Shown: positions 35,894 through 45,647, counted from the stretch's first letter. The stretch: DNA of 64,000 bases from Marinomonas sp. UCMA 3892 (GCF_012726345.1 NZ_PTXN01000004.1:64124-128123), one strand, 5' to 3'. The notes: generated by a model from the sequence alone, not told the origin. Program-made: numbers and translations.

Positions 35894-36280
35894 ATGTCAA
35901 AGCAAGTGATTCACACTGAAAATGCACCAGCAGCAATTGGTCCATACTCACAAGCAGTACGCGCTGGCAACACTGTGTATTTGTCAGGTCAAATTCCTTT
36001 GGTTCCTGAAACCATGGAAATCATCAGCGAAGACATCGTTGAGCAGACAACTCAAGTATTCAAAAACCTACAGGCCGTTTGTGAAGCCGCCGGCGGTTCT
36101 TTAGAAAACGTTGTGAAATTCAACATTTTCATGACTGACTTGGGCAACTTTGCTACGGTAAACGAAGTAATGACACAGTTCGTTAAACAACCATACCCAG
36201 CTCGTGCTGCGATGGGTGTTCGCGCATTACCAAAAGGCGTTCAAGTAGAAATCGAAGGTATCATGGTGTTAGAAGACTAA
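35894..36280 (+). CDS. ridA: RidA family enamine/imine deaminase
   Basis: 128 residues, the usual length. Motifs [25 protein letters not shown] and [22 protein letters not shown], including the catalytic Arg. RidA hydrolyses reactive 2-aminoacrylate formed by PLP enzymes such as threonine dehydratase. Located 53 bases after spoT and before a terminator, so probably the last gene of the operon. Confidence 0.96.
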   Translation: MSKQVIHTENAPAAIGPYSQAVRAGNTVYLSGQIPLVPETMEIISEDIVEQTTQVFKNLQAVCEAAGGSLENVVKFNIFMTDLGNFATVNEVMTQFVKQPYPARAAMGVRALPKGVQVEIEGIMVLED

Positions 36281-36306
36281 TCTCTTCACGCTAATGCGCA
36301 CAAAAT

Positions 36307-36332
36307 AAAAAAGAGGCTGCGGCCTCTTTTTT
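36307..36332 (+). terminator. Rho-independent terminator after ridA
   Basis: AAAAAAGAGGC (36307-36317) pairs with GCCTCTTTTTT (36322-36332) around TGCG, with a T-rich end, 26 bases after the ridA stop. Bidirectional; also positioned to stop the SDR gene on the minus strand. Confidence 0.9.
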
Positions 36333-36371
36333 CGTGTCTATTTTTTATTTGGCGTTTATCGCTCTACTGAT

Positions 36372-37214
36372 TTATCGCAAAGCATTAAACTCACACAACA
36401 GCTCATGATAGCCCGCCACATAACTCGGATATTGCAAACGCCAACCTTGTGACAATAAATATTGTCCTTGAATGCGTTTTCCTGAAGTAGGAACAAAACC
36501 TTCACCGCTGCTCACGGCAATTTCTGCTGCAAGGCAAGTTGCCAGCCACAACTTTACTTCCCACATAGAAACGGGTGTTTGATCCGTCACGATGATATGT
36601 GCTGGTATGACTTTCTTACTTAAAGCGCAGTTCGCCAATAATACCAAAGCAGAAACAACGTCATCTCGATGAATGCGATTAGTCCAGCTATTAGCTTCCC
36701 AATCTTTACCACTTAATACGGTTTCTAATAACCTAAAGCGGCCAGGGCCGTAGATACCTGAACAACGCACTGCCACGCTAGAAAATGCAGCCGCTAAAGC
36801 TTGTTCGGTTTCAATTAGAATCTTAGCGGTGGCTGAGATTGGTTGTGCTGGTGTGGTTTCATCAATCCACTCGCCTTGGCTTTGCCCGTAGACACTAGTA
36901 CTTGATACAAAAAACACCTTCGGTTGCTTAGCCATGTCTCTGTAGCGGCGAATCAGCACCTGCGCTGTATCAAAATAAGCCGCACGATACGCCTCTTCAT
37001 TGCGACCATTAGGCGTCATTATTAGAAACACCAGATCCACATCCGGCAAGGTGTGGTCGCTCATTTCAACAAGATCACCTGTTATGCCCATTACGCCATT
37101 AGGGAAATCATTTTTTGTGCGACGAATACCCGTAACTGTGTGGCCTTGTGAGACTAACTCAGTTGCCAAGCCAGAACCCAAGTCACCGCACCCAGCGATT
37201 AGAATCTTTGCCAT
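36372..37214 (-). CDS. NAD(P)-dependent epimerase/dehydratase-like SDR protein (YeeZ-like)
   Basis: 280 residues, Rossmann-fold start KILIAGCGDLGSGLA (dinucleotide loop GxGxxG), then FFVSSTSVYGQSQGEW containing the SDR tyrosine region (YG) and RCSGIYGPGR, as in extended SDR proteins. The usual YxxxK pair is not obvious (after VYGQ there is no clear K), so catalytic activity is uncertain. The length and motifs resemble YeeZ of E. coli. Substrate unknown. Transcribed away from oxyR, with which it shares the intergenic region. Confidence 0.85.
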   Translation of the reverse strand: MAKILIAGCGDLGSGLATELVSQGHTVTGIRRTKNDFPNGVMGITGDLVEMSDHTLPDVDLVFLIMTPNGRNEEAYRAAYFDTAQVLIRRYRDMAKQPKVFFVSSTSVYGQSQGEWIDETTPAQPISATAKILIETEQALAAAFSSVAVRCSGIYGPGRFRLLETVLSGKDWEANSWTNRIHRDDVVSALVLLANCALSKKVIPAHIIVTDQTPVSMWEVKLWLATCLAAEIAVSSGEGFVPTSGKRIQGQYLLSQGWRLQYPSYVAGYHELLCEFNALR

Positions 37215-37329
37215 TTATCCTCCCCAAATAACCTTAGACATTCTCACTAACTAAAGAACGAGTATACTTTATCAAATTATGTATTATCATAGTTATTAAC
37301 AATGAATCAGCCCAAGTAAAAGGTGTGCT

Positions 37330-38235
37330 ATGACATTAACGGAATTGAAATACATTGTAATGCTCGCCGAAGAGAAACATTTTGGTCGAGCCGCAGATCG
37401 CTGCTATGTATCACAACCAACGCTCAGCGTCGCGGTGAAGAAGCTGGAAGAAGAGCTTGGCACGGCGATTTTTGAGCGCAGTAAAAGCTCCGTTTATATC
37501 ACGCCACTAGGTGAGCAAATCATCACTCAGGCCAAGCGAGTACTGGATCAAGCCAACATGATTAAAGAACTGGCGACCTCTGGTAAGAATCAATTAAAAG
37601 GTCCACTCAAAGTCGGTGCGATATATACCATCGCCCCCTACTTATTCCCTTTTATGATTCCAGCCTTGCATAGCGCAACATCTGGCATGCCATTGATCAT
37701 TGAAGAAGATCTAACTGAAAACTTACGCCCTAAACTGCGTAACGGCGAGTTAGACGCCATCATAGTGGCGCTGCCATTCCGTGAACCAGATGTGGTGACA
37801 CAGCCGATTTACGAAGAGGAATTTGTGGTTCTTATGCCAAAGAATCACCCATGGACAAAGTTGTCGCACATAGAAACGGATCAACTATCCACAGACAATT
37901 TATTGTTACTTGGCAAAGGTCACTGCTTTAGCGAGCAAGTACTAGAAGCTTGCCCTCTCGTAACAGAAGGCGAATTTAGTGATGGTAGAACTATCGTCAA
38001 CGGCAGTTCGTTAGAAACCATCCGTTACATGGTAGCATCTGGTTTGGGTGTCACTGTGTTACCAAAATCTGCCGTCACCAATATTAATCACGACATGTTA
38101 GAAGTACGTCCTTTTACACACCCAGCGCCAAAACGTACCGTGGCTTTAGCTTGGCGAGCCAGTTTCCCGCGACCAAAAGCCATTGAAGCGGTAAGTCAGT
38201 CTATCCGTGATGCGTGCAAACATCTGAATTTATAG
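37330..38235 (+). CDS. oxyR: LysR-type peroxide regulator OxyR
   Basis: 301 residues: LysR helix-turn-helix (~1-60; HFGRAADRCYVSQPTLSVAVKKLEEELG) and an effector domain. Two Cys match the redox pair: GHCFSEQVLEAC, equivalent to C199 and C208 in E. coli OxyR, where H2O2 forms a disulfide that activates catalase and alkyl-hydroperoxide reductase genes. The gene is followed immediately by recG, as in Pseudomonas and relatives. Confidence 0.93.
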   Translation: MTLTELKYIVMLAEEKHFGRAADRCYVSQPTLSVAVKKLEEELGTAIFERSKSSVYITPLGEQIITQAKRVLDQANMIKELATSGKNQLKGPLKVGAIYTIAPYLFPFMIPALHSATSGMPLIIEEDLTENLRPKLRNGELDAIIVALPFREPDVVTQPIYEEEFVVLMPKNHPWTKLSHIETDQLSTDNLLLLGKGHCFSEQVLEACPLVTEGEFSDGRTIVNGSSLETIRYMVASGLGVTVLPKSAVTNINHDMLEVRPFTHPAPKRTVALAWRASFPRPKAIEAVSQSIRDACKHLNL

Positions 38236-38243
38236 AGAGCCAC

Positions 38244-40325
38244 ATGATCAACGGATTAGACACTCAGGATGTTCGTGAGCTAAAAGGCGTTGGTGATGCG
38301 ATGGCCGAGAAATTGGCCAAGCTTCATTTAAACACAGTGCAAGACCTGCTGTTTCATTTGCCTATTCGCTATCAAGATCGAACTCGCGTTGTTCCAATCG
38401 GCATGTTGCGCTTTGGTGACGAAGCCGTTATTGAGGGACAAGTGACTGGCGCTGAAATCAAAATGGGCAAACGTCGCAGCTTGCTGTGTCGTATCAAAGA
38501 TCACACCGGCACACTATGTTTGCGTTTCTTTCATTTTTCTGCGGCGCAAAAGAAACAATTAGAATCCGGTAAGCGCGTTCGCTGCTTTGGTGAAATCCGT
38601 CGAGGCAGTACAGGGTTTGAAATCTATCACCCAGAATACAAAGTCATTGGTGAAGACGAAACACAAGAAGAAACTGCGCAACTTACGCCCATTTATCCGC
38701 TAACCGATGGCTTAACACAAACCAAGGTTCGCCAGTTGTGTGAGCAAGCCCTAGAGCGATTAACCCCATACAATCTGCAAGAATGGCTACCGGATGAGAT
38801 TCGCAGCCAGTTCAGTTTACCACCACTAAGCGATGCCATTCATTTTCTGCATCACCCATCGCGAGAGGCCAATCTCGAATTACTAAGATCAGGCACTCAC
38901 CCGGCGCAATATCGTTTATCTTTTGAAGAGCTTATGGCGCATCAGCTTTCCCTAATTGGTAAACGCATGAAGGCTAAGCAGGATGCCGCGATCAAAGTTC
39001 AAGCCGCCGGCGAATTAAGCCAACGACTCTTACAACAATTGCCGTTTTCTCCAACCAATGCTCAACAACGCGTGTTTCAGGAAATTCTCAATGACCTTGC
39101 TACAGGTCATCCGATGCTGCGCTTGGTACAAGGCGACGTAGGATCAGGGAAAACCTTAGTGGCTGCGTTAGCTGCGGCATCTGTCGTCCAGGCTGGCTAT
39201 CAAGTTGCCATCATGGCACCGACGGAAATTCTTGCTGAACAGCATTATATTAACTTCACTCAATGGTTTGAGCCGCTTGGTTTAAAGGTGGCTTGGATGA
39301 TCGGCAAACTCAAAGGCAAAACCCGCGAGAAAGAACTCGCCGATATTGCTTCTGGCGCAGCACAAATTATCGTCGGCACCCATGCATTATTTCAGGACAC
39401 GGTTGAGTTTGACCGATTAGCGCTAGCCATTATCGACGAGCAACATCGCTTTGGTGTGCATCAGCGTATGGCCTTGCGTGAAAAAGGCATGAAACACGGT
39501 TTTCAGCCCCATCAGCTCATCATGACGGCAACTCCCATTCCTCGCACATTAGCCATGTCTGCTTACGCTGATTTAGATTGTTCCATCATTGACGAGTTAC
39601 CACCAGGCCGCACGCCGGTAAACACCATAGTGGTATCGGATCAGCGCCGCCAAGAAGTGATTGATCGAGTAAAGAGCGCCTGTGAAGAAGGCAAACAAGC
39701 CTACTGGGTCTGTACCTTGATTGAAGAATCAGAAGCACTGCAATGCCAAGCTGCAGAAGACACGGCAATATTACTACAAGAACAATTGGGTAATTTATCC
39801 ATTGGCTTGGTGCATGGGCGGCTTAAAGCTCAAGAAAAAGCCGACATTATGGCCAGATTTAAAGCCGGTGAGATTCAATTGCTTGTCGCCACGACAGTTA
39901 TTGAAGTCGGTGTAGATGTGCCAAACTCTAGCCTGATGGTAATAGAAAACCCAGAACGTCTTGGCCTTGCTCAGCTTCACCAGTTACGTGGTCGTGTTGG
40001 TCGAGGTCAAACCGCCAGTCATTGTGTGCTACTTTATAAAGCACCATTAGGACAACAAGGCAAAGAGCGACTGTCCACCATGCGAGAAACCAGTGATGGT
40101 TTTAAAATTGCAGAGAAAGACCTTGAATTACGAGGTCCAGGCGAGCTACTCGGTACGAGACAAACTGGCCTTTGGGAGTTCAAAGTAGCGGATTTACAGC
40201 GCGATAAAAACTTGCTCGATGATGTCCAAAAAGCAGCGGCTCTGCTGCACAGCCGTTATCCTGATCGTGTCTCGCCTCTTTTATCTCGATGGCTGCCTAA
40301 TCACGATCAATATTTAAATGTCTAA
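38244..40325 (+). CDS. recG: ATP-dependent DNA helicase RecG
   Basis: 693 residues, the same length as the E. coli enzyme, from ATG 38244 (MINGLDTQDV); a start at 38214 would overlap oxyR by 22 bases and adds ten unconserved residues. Wedge/OB domain with KLHLNTVQDLLFHLP; helicase motifs LVQGDVGSGKTLVA (Walker A), IIDEQHRFG (DEAH-like), MTATPIPRTL, TVIEVGVDVPN and LRGRVGRG. RecG unwinds branched DNA and reverses stalled forks. Nine bases follow the oxyR stop, so they are probably co-transcribed. Confidence 0.97.
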   Translation: MINGLDTQDVRELKGVGDAMAEKLAKLHLNTVQDLLFHLPIRYQDRTRVVPIGMLRFGDEAVIEGQVTGAEIKMGKRRSLLCRIKDHTGTLCLRFFHFSAAQKKQLESGKRVRCFGEIRRGSTGFEIYHPEYKVIGEDETQEETAQLTPIYPLTDGLTQTKVRQLCEQALERLTPYNLQEWLPDEIRSQFSLPPLSDAIHFLHHPSREANLELLRSGTHPAQYRLSFEELMAHQLSLIGKRMKAKQDAAIKVQAAGELSQRLLQQLPFSPTNAQQRVFQEILNDLATGHPMLRLVQGDVGSGKTLVAALAAASVVQAGYQVAIMAPTEILAEQHYINFTQWFEPLGLKVAWMIGKLKGKTREKELADIASGAAQIIVGTHALFQDTVEFDRLALAIIDEQHRFGVHQRMALREKGMKHGFQPHQLIMTATPIPRTLAMSAYADLDCSIIDELPPGRTPVNTIVVSDQRRQEVIDRVKSACEEGKQAYWVCTLIEESEALQCQAAEDTAILLQEQLGNLSIGLVHGRLKAQEKADIMARFKAGEIQLLVATTVIEVGVDVPNSSLMVIENPERLGLAQLHQLRGRVGRGQTASHCVLLYKAPLGQQGKERLSTMRETSDGFKIAEKDLELRGPGELLGTRQTGLWEFKVADLQRDKNLLDDVQKAAALLHSRYPDRVSPLLSRWLPNHDQYLNV

Positions 40326-40435
40326 ATACTCTTTTCATCTAAATAAACGGTATTTGCTTGCACATGTGTAAAATTTAATCAAAAATTCCATAAGCTAAAA
40401 CGCCCAACTTAATCGATTCGCAAGAAGGAACTGAC

Positions 40436-41125
40436 ATGAATGCTTACAATCAAGCACATCTAACGATCCAAGGCTGCGGCTACCGAATCGAAAATGACAG
40501 AGTCATCATTTCCATTCAACGCATCTCTAATGATAGAGACGAAGGAAATCTTAGTGGCACGTTGCAACTACAGTTGTGTGCATTTCATCAAGGTATTGGG
40601 GATTCAGAAAAAATAGTCCTAGCGTCGACTATTCTTGGTGAAATGAAAGGGCAGCATTTTCTTTCCGATTGCTATTACGATTTGTTTTTTCAACCTCCAC
40701 AGGTTGGCTCTTGGCAATTGGCACTGCAACTTAGCGAATGGAACGGAGTAGATTACACCTTGTGTGACTCAGCTTATTTCGACATGGCTTATCAAGTTGA
40801 AGCACCATCCGATCTCTCTGTCCCAGTGATGCAAATTAATGAACCAGAGAATGAAAAAGCAGCATCTACGCCGAAAACAGCAACAGATAACCTTGTCGCC
40901 AAAAAAACGAAAGAAGTAAAAAAAAACGCCACTGGTTACGCCGATGGCTATCTCGCCATTAATAAATCAAAAGTGAACAAGCTTCTAAAGGTGAAAGGCG
41001 TACCGAAAAAAGTACTAGAAAAGCTGGTAGCAGAGCGCCCTTTTCACTCAGAAAAAGCCGTACTCAATGTAAAAGGGATGGGGCCAGTAATGATGGGAAA
41101 AATACTTGCTGAATTAACAAAATAA
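40436..41125 (+). CDS. Protein with C-terminal helix-hairpin-helix, function unknown
   Basis: 229 residues: an N-terminal ~115-residue beta-rich region (LQLQLCAFHQGIG, WQLALQLSEWNGVDY), a charged low-complexity linker (~135-165) and a C-terminal helix-hairpin-helix segment (VNKLLKVKGVPKKVLEKLV, NVKGMGPVMMGKILAEL) of the ComEA/topoisomerase-like type, suggesting DNA or protein binding. Single gene, ATG 40436 after AAGGAA. I do not recognise the family. Confidence 0.65.
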   Translation: MNAYNQAHLTIQGCGYRIENDRVIISIQRISNDRDEGNLSGTLQLQLCAFHQGIGDSEKIVLASTILGEMKGQHFLSDCYYDLFFQPPQVGSWQLALQLSEWNGVDYTLCDSAYFDMAYQVEAPSDLSVPVMQINEPENEKAASTPKTATDNLVAKKTKEVKKNATGYADGYLAINKSKVNKLLKVKGVPKKVLEKLVAERPFHSEKAVLNVKGMGPVMMGKILAELTK

Positions 41126-41170
41126 GTAGCACTCAGCCTGCATAAGCAGGCCATTCACCAAGGTTATTCT

Positions 41171-41647
41171 TTAAGGGATATTAACCACAGTCGTATTCTT
41201 CACTTCTTCCATAGCTACATAAGTACGAGATTCTCGAACATGTGGCAGTGTCAGTAAGGTTTCTCCAAGCAAAAGGCGATAAGAGTCCATATTGGATACA
41301 CGTGCTTTTAGCAGGTATTCAAAATCACCAGCTATCAAGTGACACTCCAAAATTTCAGGAATTTCAGTAACCGCTGTTTTGAATTCATTAAAACCTTCTG
41401 GAGATGTTGTCTTTAGACGAATTTCGACAAAAACAAGTAATCCGGCATCCACTTTCTTTGGATTAACCAAAGCACAATAACCCGTAATATAACCATTACG
41501 TTCTAAGCGGCGCACTCGCTCCAAACAAGGAGTAGCACTTAGCCCTACTCGACTAGCCAACTCTACATTCGATAAACGGCCATTAATCTGCAGCTCTCGA
41601 AGAATTTTTTTGTCTAAGCGATCAAGCGGTTTTGCTGAGTTATCCAT
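41171..41647 (-). CDS. lrp: Leucine-responsive regulatory protein
   Basis: 158 residues closely matching Lrp: helix-turn-helix NGRLSNVELASRVGLSATPCLERVRRLERNGYI, RAM/ACT domain with LLVFVEIRLKT, LECHLIAGDFEYLLKARV, LLGETLLTLPHVRESRTYV and the terminal MEEVK. A global regulator of amino-acid metabolism and transport responding to leucine. It lies divergent from aapJ, with 554 bases between; whether it controls that operon is inference. Confidence 0.92.
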   Translation of the reverse strand: MDNSAKPLDRLDKKILRELQINGRLSNVELASRVGLSATPCLERVRRLERNGYITGYCALVNPKKVDAGLLVFVEIRLKTTSPEGFNEFKTAVTEIPEILECHLIAGDFEYLLKARVSNMDSYRLLLGETLLTLPHVRESRTYVAMEEVKNTTVVNIP

Positions 41648-42098
41648 CTGATGTGGATCTCCTTACATGACTTCAATTGATGCTTAAGTCTACCATGCAG
41701 ATTACAAATTATGGAAAGCGCTTTATTCAATATATTGCGTATGGGTATTCAAATTAAACACAACAAAGCACATGAAAGCACCAAAATGATGCAAAAAAAT
41801 CATCTAGCACAAAATAGATCCATCAACTTGATTTTATGCCCTATATTTGTGCAAAAAAATAACCTGCATTATCTCACAGAGCCTTGTTTTCCCTAGCTTT
41901 AATAAAAGAGGATATTCAACTAAGCTAATTAAACAGTATCCCTTTTTACACTCAGAAAGTGCAAAAATTTAGCATTCAACACAGCTTTTTTGACACTTTA
42001 TCCTTGACTACTCCTCAAAAGAGTAATTCTATAGGGGTATGTGATGATCTTTTAGAGGAATCGTCTACATATACCTAACAACAAGAATAATTAAATGT
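41648..42098. other. AT-rich regulatory gap upstream of the aap operon
   Basis: No credible gene; an open frame at 41711-41896 has no ribosome site or family. TGCAAAAA-type motifs recur near 41792, 41852 and 41960, and the right end carries a sigma-54 promoter at 42099-42114. Enhancer sites for NtrC or Lrp may lie here but none is obvious by eye. Confidence 0.5.
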
Positions 42099-42114
42099 TG
42101 GCACTAACTTTGCT
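42099..42114 (+). promoter_or_regulatory. Sigma-54 (RpoN) promoter of aapJQMP
   Basis: TGGCACTAACTTTGCT has the GG and GC pairs and spacing of the -24/-12 consensus TGGCACRNNNNTTGCW, differing only at the purine position. It gives a ~75-base leader to the aapJ start at 42202, which has GGGAGG as ribosome site. Nitrogen control through an NtrC-type activator is therefore likely. Confidence 0.8.
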
Positions 42115-42201
42115 AGTTTTTAAAAGACGAATTATAAAATCTTAAACATAGAATTAAGCAAGATAACAACATATATAAAAACGCCTGGGAGGCTCAATAT
42201 A

Positions 42202-43227
42202 ATGAAATCGAATGTTTGTAAATTACTTTCGACCGCTGCAATCGCCGCAACTATCAGCGCTGGTGCTGCGGCGTCAACACTTGAAGATGTTAAAGCAAAA
42301 GGCTTCGTTCAATGTGGTGTCAGTACTGGTGTTCCAGGTTTTTCTAATGCTGATGATAAAGGTAATTGGACTGGCTTAGATGTTGATGCATGCCGTGCAG
42401 TTGCTTCCGCTATTTTTGGTGATGCTCAAAAAGCCAAGTTCACTCCCCTTTCAGCGAAAGAGCGTTTAACAGCTCTACAATCTGGTGAAATTGATGTTCT
42501 TACTCGTAACACCACTTGGACTTACACCCGTGACGCTTCTTTGGGTCTAGACTTCACAGCTGTTAACTTCTATGACGGTCAAGGTTTCATGGTACGTAAG
42601 GACCTAGGCGTAAAATCTGCGATGGATCTTGATGGTGCAACCGTTTGTACAGAGCAGGGTACAACAACAGAATTGAACATGGCGGATTTCTTCCGTAAAA
42701 ACAAACTGTCATACGTACCTGTTGTGGTCCAGAAAGCAGACGAAGCACTAGCGGCTTATGATTCTGGCCGTTGTGACGTATATACAACAGATAAATCAGG
42801 CCTAGCGGCTCACCGTACTAAACTAGCCGATCCTTCTGCTCACGTTATTCTTCCAGAAACCATTTCTAAAGAGCCTCTAGCTCCTGTTGTTCGCCACGGC
42901 GACAACCAATGGAAAGACATTGTCACTTGGGCTTTGTTCGTGCAAGTTAACGCAGAAGAAATGGGTATTACTTCTAAAAACGTGGCTAAAATCAAAGCAG
43001 AAACAAACGATCCAAGCATTAAACGCCTACTAGGTGTTGAAGGTGATATGGGATCTCAGCTAGGTCTTCCTGCTGATTGGGCCTATAACATTATCGCTAA
43101 GGTAGGCAACTACGGTGAAGTATTTGATCGCAACATTGGTCCATCAACGCCTTTAGATATTCCACGTGGCCTTAATGCACTATGGACTGAAGCTGGCGGT
43201 ATCATGTACGCGCCACCAGTTCGTTAA
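42202..43227 (+). CDS. aapJ: General L-amino-acid ABC transporter, periplasmic binding protein
   Basis: 341 residues with a signal peptide (ends AGAAAS-TLEDVK). Family signature KGFVQCGVSTGVPGFSN and DVLTRNTTWTYTRDASLGLDF match AapJ/BztA. It captures a broad range of L-amino acids, notably glutamate and aspartate, for the AapQMP translocator. First gene of aapJQMP; ATG 42202 follows GGGAGG. A stem-loop follows it, which fits higher binding-protein output than permease. Confidence 0.95.
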   Translation: MKSNVCKLLSTAAIAATISAGAAASTLEDVKAKGFVQCGVSTGVPGFSNADDKGNWTGLDVDACRAVASAIFGDAQKAKFTPLSAKERLTALQSGEIDVLTRNTTWTYTRDASLGLDFTAVNFYDGQGFMVRKDLGVKSAMDLDGATVCTEQGTTTELNMADFFRKNKLSYVPVVVQKADEALAAYDSGRCDVYTTDKSGLAAHRTKLADPSAHVILPETISKEPLAPVVRHGDNQWKDIVTWALFVQVNAEEMGITSKNVAKIKAETNDPSIKRLLGVEGDMGSQLGLPADWAYNIIAKVGNYGEVFDRNIGPSTPLDIPRGLNALWTEAGGIMYAPPVR

Positions 43228-43261
43228 TACCTAAAGCAAACTATTCTCTGCTTGGGTATTT

Positions 43262-43287
43262 ACCCAGCGACTAAAATGTCGCTGGGT
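43262..43287 (+). terminator. Stem-loop between aapJ and aapQ
   Basis: Perfect 10-bp stem ACCCAGCGAC / GTCGCTGGGT with a 6-base loop, followed by TTCTTCC. It likely acts as partial terminator or 3' end stabiliser, keeping aapJ mRNA more abundant than aapQMP. Confidence 0.65.
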
Positions 43288-43338
43288 TTCTTCCCCCTTT
43301 CTTACACATCTGACGAGCATTCCATTGCCTGAACCAAG

Positions 43339-44514
43339 ATGAGCGATAATACAACTCCGAGCAACAACAGCTTTTTGAATGACGCGGGTAATCGCGCTCT
43401 AATTTTTCAAATTTTGCTGCTAGCGATGGTGGTCTTTGCCGGTTATTACTTATTTAGTAACCTTCAAGCCAACCTCGACAATCGAGGGATTTCCACTGGT
43501 TTCTCATTTTTCAATGAGCCTGCTGGCTTTCCAATTCTTATTCACTTAATTGAATACACAGAGGCCAATACTTACGGACGAGCGTTCGTTGTTGCCTTAA
43601 TCAACACTTTCGTAATCTCCCTACTGGGGATTATATTAGCCACCATAATTGGTGTGATAATGGGTCTAGCCCGTTTATCAAAAAACTGGTTAGTGGCTCG
43701 TTTAGCAACGGTCTACATTGAAACGTTGCGTAATATTCCATTATTGTTGCAGATGTTTTTTTGGTATTTTGCAGTACTTGCCGCATTACCAGCACCACGT
43801 GATAGTTATGAGTTTGCCGATTTTCTACTTAACAAACGTGGCATTTACTCACCAAATCCACTCATTCAAGATGGCTTTGGATTAGTAATCTTCGGTTTCA
43901 TCCTGTCGATTGTTGCATCTATTGGTGTCATCATTTGGGCAAAAAAACGTCAAACTAGAACAGGATTATGGTTTCCTGCTTACTGGACGTCATTAGGTGT
44001 CATTGTTGGTATTACCTTTATCTTTCTTGCCATGGCAGGATTTCCAATCGAGTTTGATTTACCACAGAAAAGTCGCTTTAACGTAACTGGAGGCATGGTT
44101 CTGCCACCTGAATTCGTTGCGGTATTAGTCGCTTTATCAACTTATACTGGCGCCTTTATTGCCGAAATCGTCCGTGCAGGTATTTTGTCTGTTAACTGGG
44201 GGCAAACCGAGGCAGCCCGTTCTTTAGGCTTACGCGATAGCATGACACAGCGTCTAATTGTCTTGCCTCAAGCGTTGCGCGTTATTATTCCGCCACTAAC
44301 AAGCCAATACCTTAACTTAGCGAAAAACTCTTCTTTAGGGGCTGCTATTGCATACCCTGAATTGGTCGCTGTCGTAATGGGCACAACGCTGAACCAAACA
44401 GGTCAAGCTATTGAAACCATTGGTCTTTGTATGTTGGTTTACGGTTCATTGAGTCTATCGATTTCGGTATTCATGAACTGGTACAACAATAAAATGTCAT
44501 TAATTGAGCGCTAG
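43339..44514 (+). CDS. aapQ: General L-amino-acid ABC transporter permease AapQ
   Basis: 391 residues, about eight membrane segments, with the periplasmic insertion characteristic of AapQ/BztB (DNRGISTGFSF, the segment NKRGIYSPNPL). The EAA loop that contacts the ATPase reads EAARSLGLRDSMTQRLIVLPQALR. It pairs with AapM as the heterodimeric channel. Confidence 0.94.
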   Translation: MSDNTTPSNNSFLNDAGNRALIFQILLLAMVVFAGYYLFSNLQANLDNRGISTGFSFFNEPAGFPILIHLIEYTEANTYGRAFVVALINTFVISLLGIILATIIGVIMGLARLSKNWLVARLATVYIETLRNIPLLLQMFFWYFAVLAALPAPRDSYEFADFLLNKRGIYSPNPLIQDGFGLVIFGFILSIVASIGVIIWAKKRQTRTGLWFPAYWTSLGVIVGITFIFLAMAGFPIEFDLPQKSRFNVTGGMVLPPEFVAVLVALSTYTGAFIAEIVRAGILSVNWGQTEAARSLGLRDSMTQRLIVLPQALRVIIPPLTSQYLNLAKNSSLGAAIAYPELVAVVMGTTLNQTGQAIETIGLCMLVYGSLSLSISVFMNWYNNKMSLIER

Positions 44515-44524
44515 GAGGCAGATC

Positions 44525-45625
44525 ATGGCTATTATCTTTAAACCATCACCAAGCCTCCCACCACCAGTTACATCGGTCGGTGCTGTGGCATGGGTACGTC
44601 AGAATTTATTTTCGTCCCCACTTAATATTTTTCTAACCTTATTCAGTCTGTACATTTTGTATCTACTGGTTCCACCTGTTATCGAGTGGGCTTTCATTAA
44701 TGCTACTTGGGAAGGCTCTTCTAAAGCGGCCTGTACCGCTGGTGGTGCTTGCTGGGCCTTTATCGGCGTGTACTTTGACCAGTTCATGTACGGTTTATAT
44801 CCAGAAGCAGAAACATGGCGTATTAATTTAGCCGTGATTCTATTAGTAGTTATGGTTGGTGCTTTTGCCGTTAAGACGATTAATAAGCTGTATCTTTCGA
44901 TCGCTATTCTCGTTGTTTACCCTATTGTGGCTTACTTCTTATTTGCTGGAGGAGTATTTGGCCTTGAAGTTGTAGAAACTTCTTTATGGGGTGGTCTTTT
45001 CCTTACTGTATTACTGGGTGTTATCGGCATCGTAGCGTCGTTCCCCCTAGGGATTGTATTGGCGCTTGGTAGACGTTCGGAAATGCCAATTGCGAAATCA
45101 GTTTGTGTGGTCTTTATCGAAACCATTCGTGCGGTACCGCTTATAACTATCTTGTTCATGGCATCTGTAATGATTCCATTGTTCTTGCCGGAAGGTTTGA
45201 ACTTCAACAAGTTATTACGTGTTCTGATTGGTATTACTTTGTTCTCTGCAGCCTATATGGCCGAAGTGGTTCGTGGTGGTCTACAAGCCATTCCTAAAGG
45301 CCAATATGAAGCTGCTGACGCAATGGGTTTAACCTACTGGCAGTCAATGATTTTAGTTATCTTGCCACAGGCACTAAAACTGGTTATTCCTGGCATAGTA
45401 AACTCATTCATTGCTTTGTTTAAAGATACGACCTTGGTGTATATCGTTGGTATGTTTGACTTCTTAGGTCGAATTCAGGCTGCCAACCATGATTCAAACT
45501 GGTTAGGAACCACCATTGAAGGTTATGCCTTCGCAGCCTTGATTTATTGGGTTATCTGCTTTGGTATGTCGCGTTATAGTATGGCACTAGAGCGTAAGTT
45601 AGAAACTGGGCACAAGCGAAATTAG
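44525..45625 (+). CDS. aapM: General L-amino-acid ABC transporter permease AapM
   Basis: 366 residues from ATG 44525 (MAIIFKPSPSLPPP), preceded by AGGAGG at the proper distance; a start at 44504 overlaps aapQ and is less likely. About eight membrane segments; EAA loop AADAMGLTYWQSMILVILPQALK. Partner of AapQ. Confidence 0.93.
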   Translation: MAIIFKPSPSLPPPVTSVGAVAWVRQNLFSSPLNIFLTLFSLYILYLLVPPVIEWAFINATWEGSSKAACTAGGACWAFIGVYFDQFMYGLYPEAETWRINLAVILLVVMVGAFAVKTINKLYLSIAILVVYPIVAYFLFAGGVFGLEVVETSLWGGLFLTVLLGVIGIVASFPLGIVLALGRRSEMPIAKSVCVVFIETIRAVPLITILFMASVMIPLFLPEGLNFNKLLRVLIGITLFSAAYMAEVVRGGLQAIPKGQYEAADAMGLTYWQSMILVILPQALKLVIPGIVNSFIALFKDTTLVYIVGMFDFLGRIQAANHDSNWLGTTIEGYAFAALIYWVICFGMSRYSMALERKLETGHKRN

Positions 45626-45647
45626 TTAGGAATTTGAGGTCTTTATC

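Noticed and set aside
41136..41151. GCCTGCATAAGCAGGC hairpin between the HhH gene and lrp as a terminator
   Set aside because: The stem is only 6 bp and no T run follows on either strand; too weak to list as a feature.
41711..41896. Open frame in the lrp-aapJ gap
   Set aside because: No ribosome site, low-complexity content, no family resemblance; the region is AT-rich promoter DNA.
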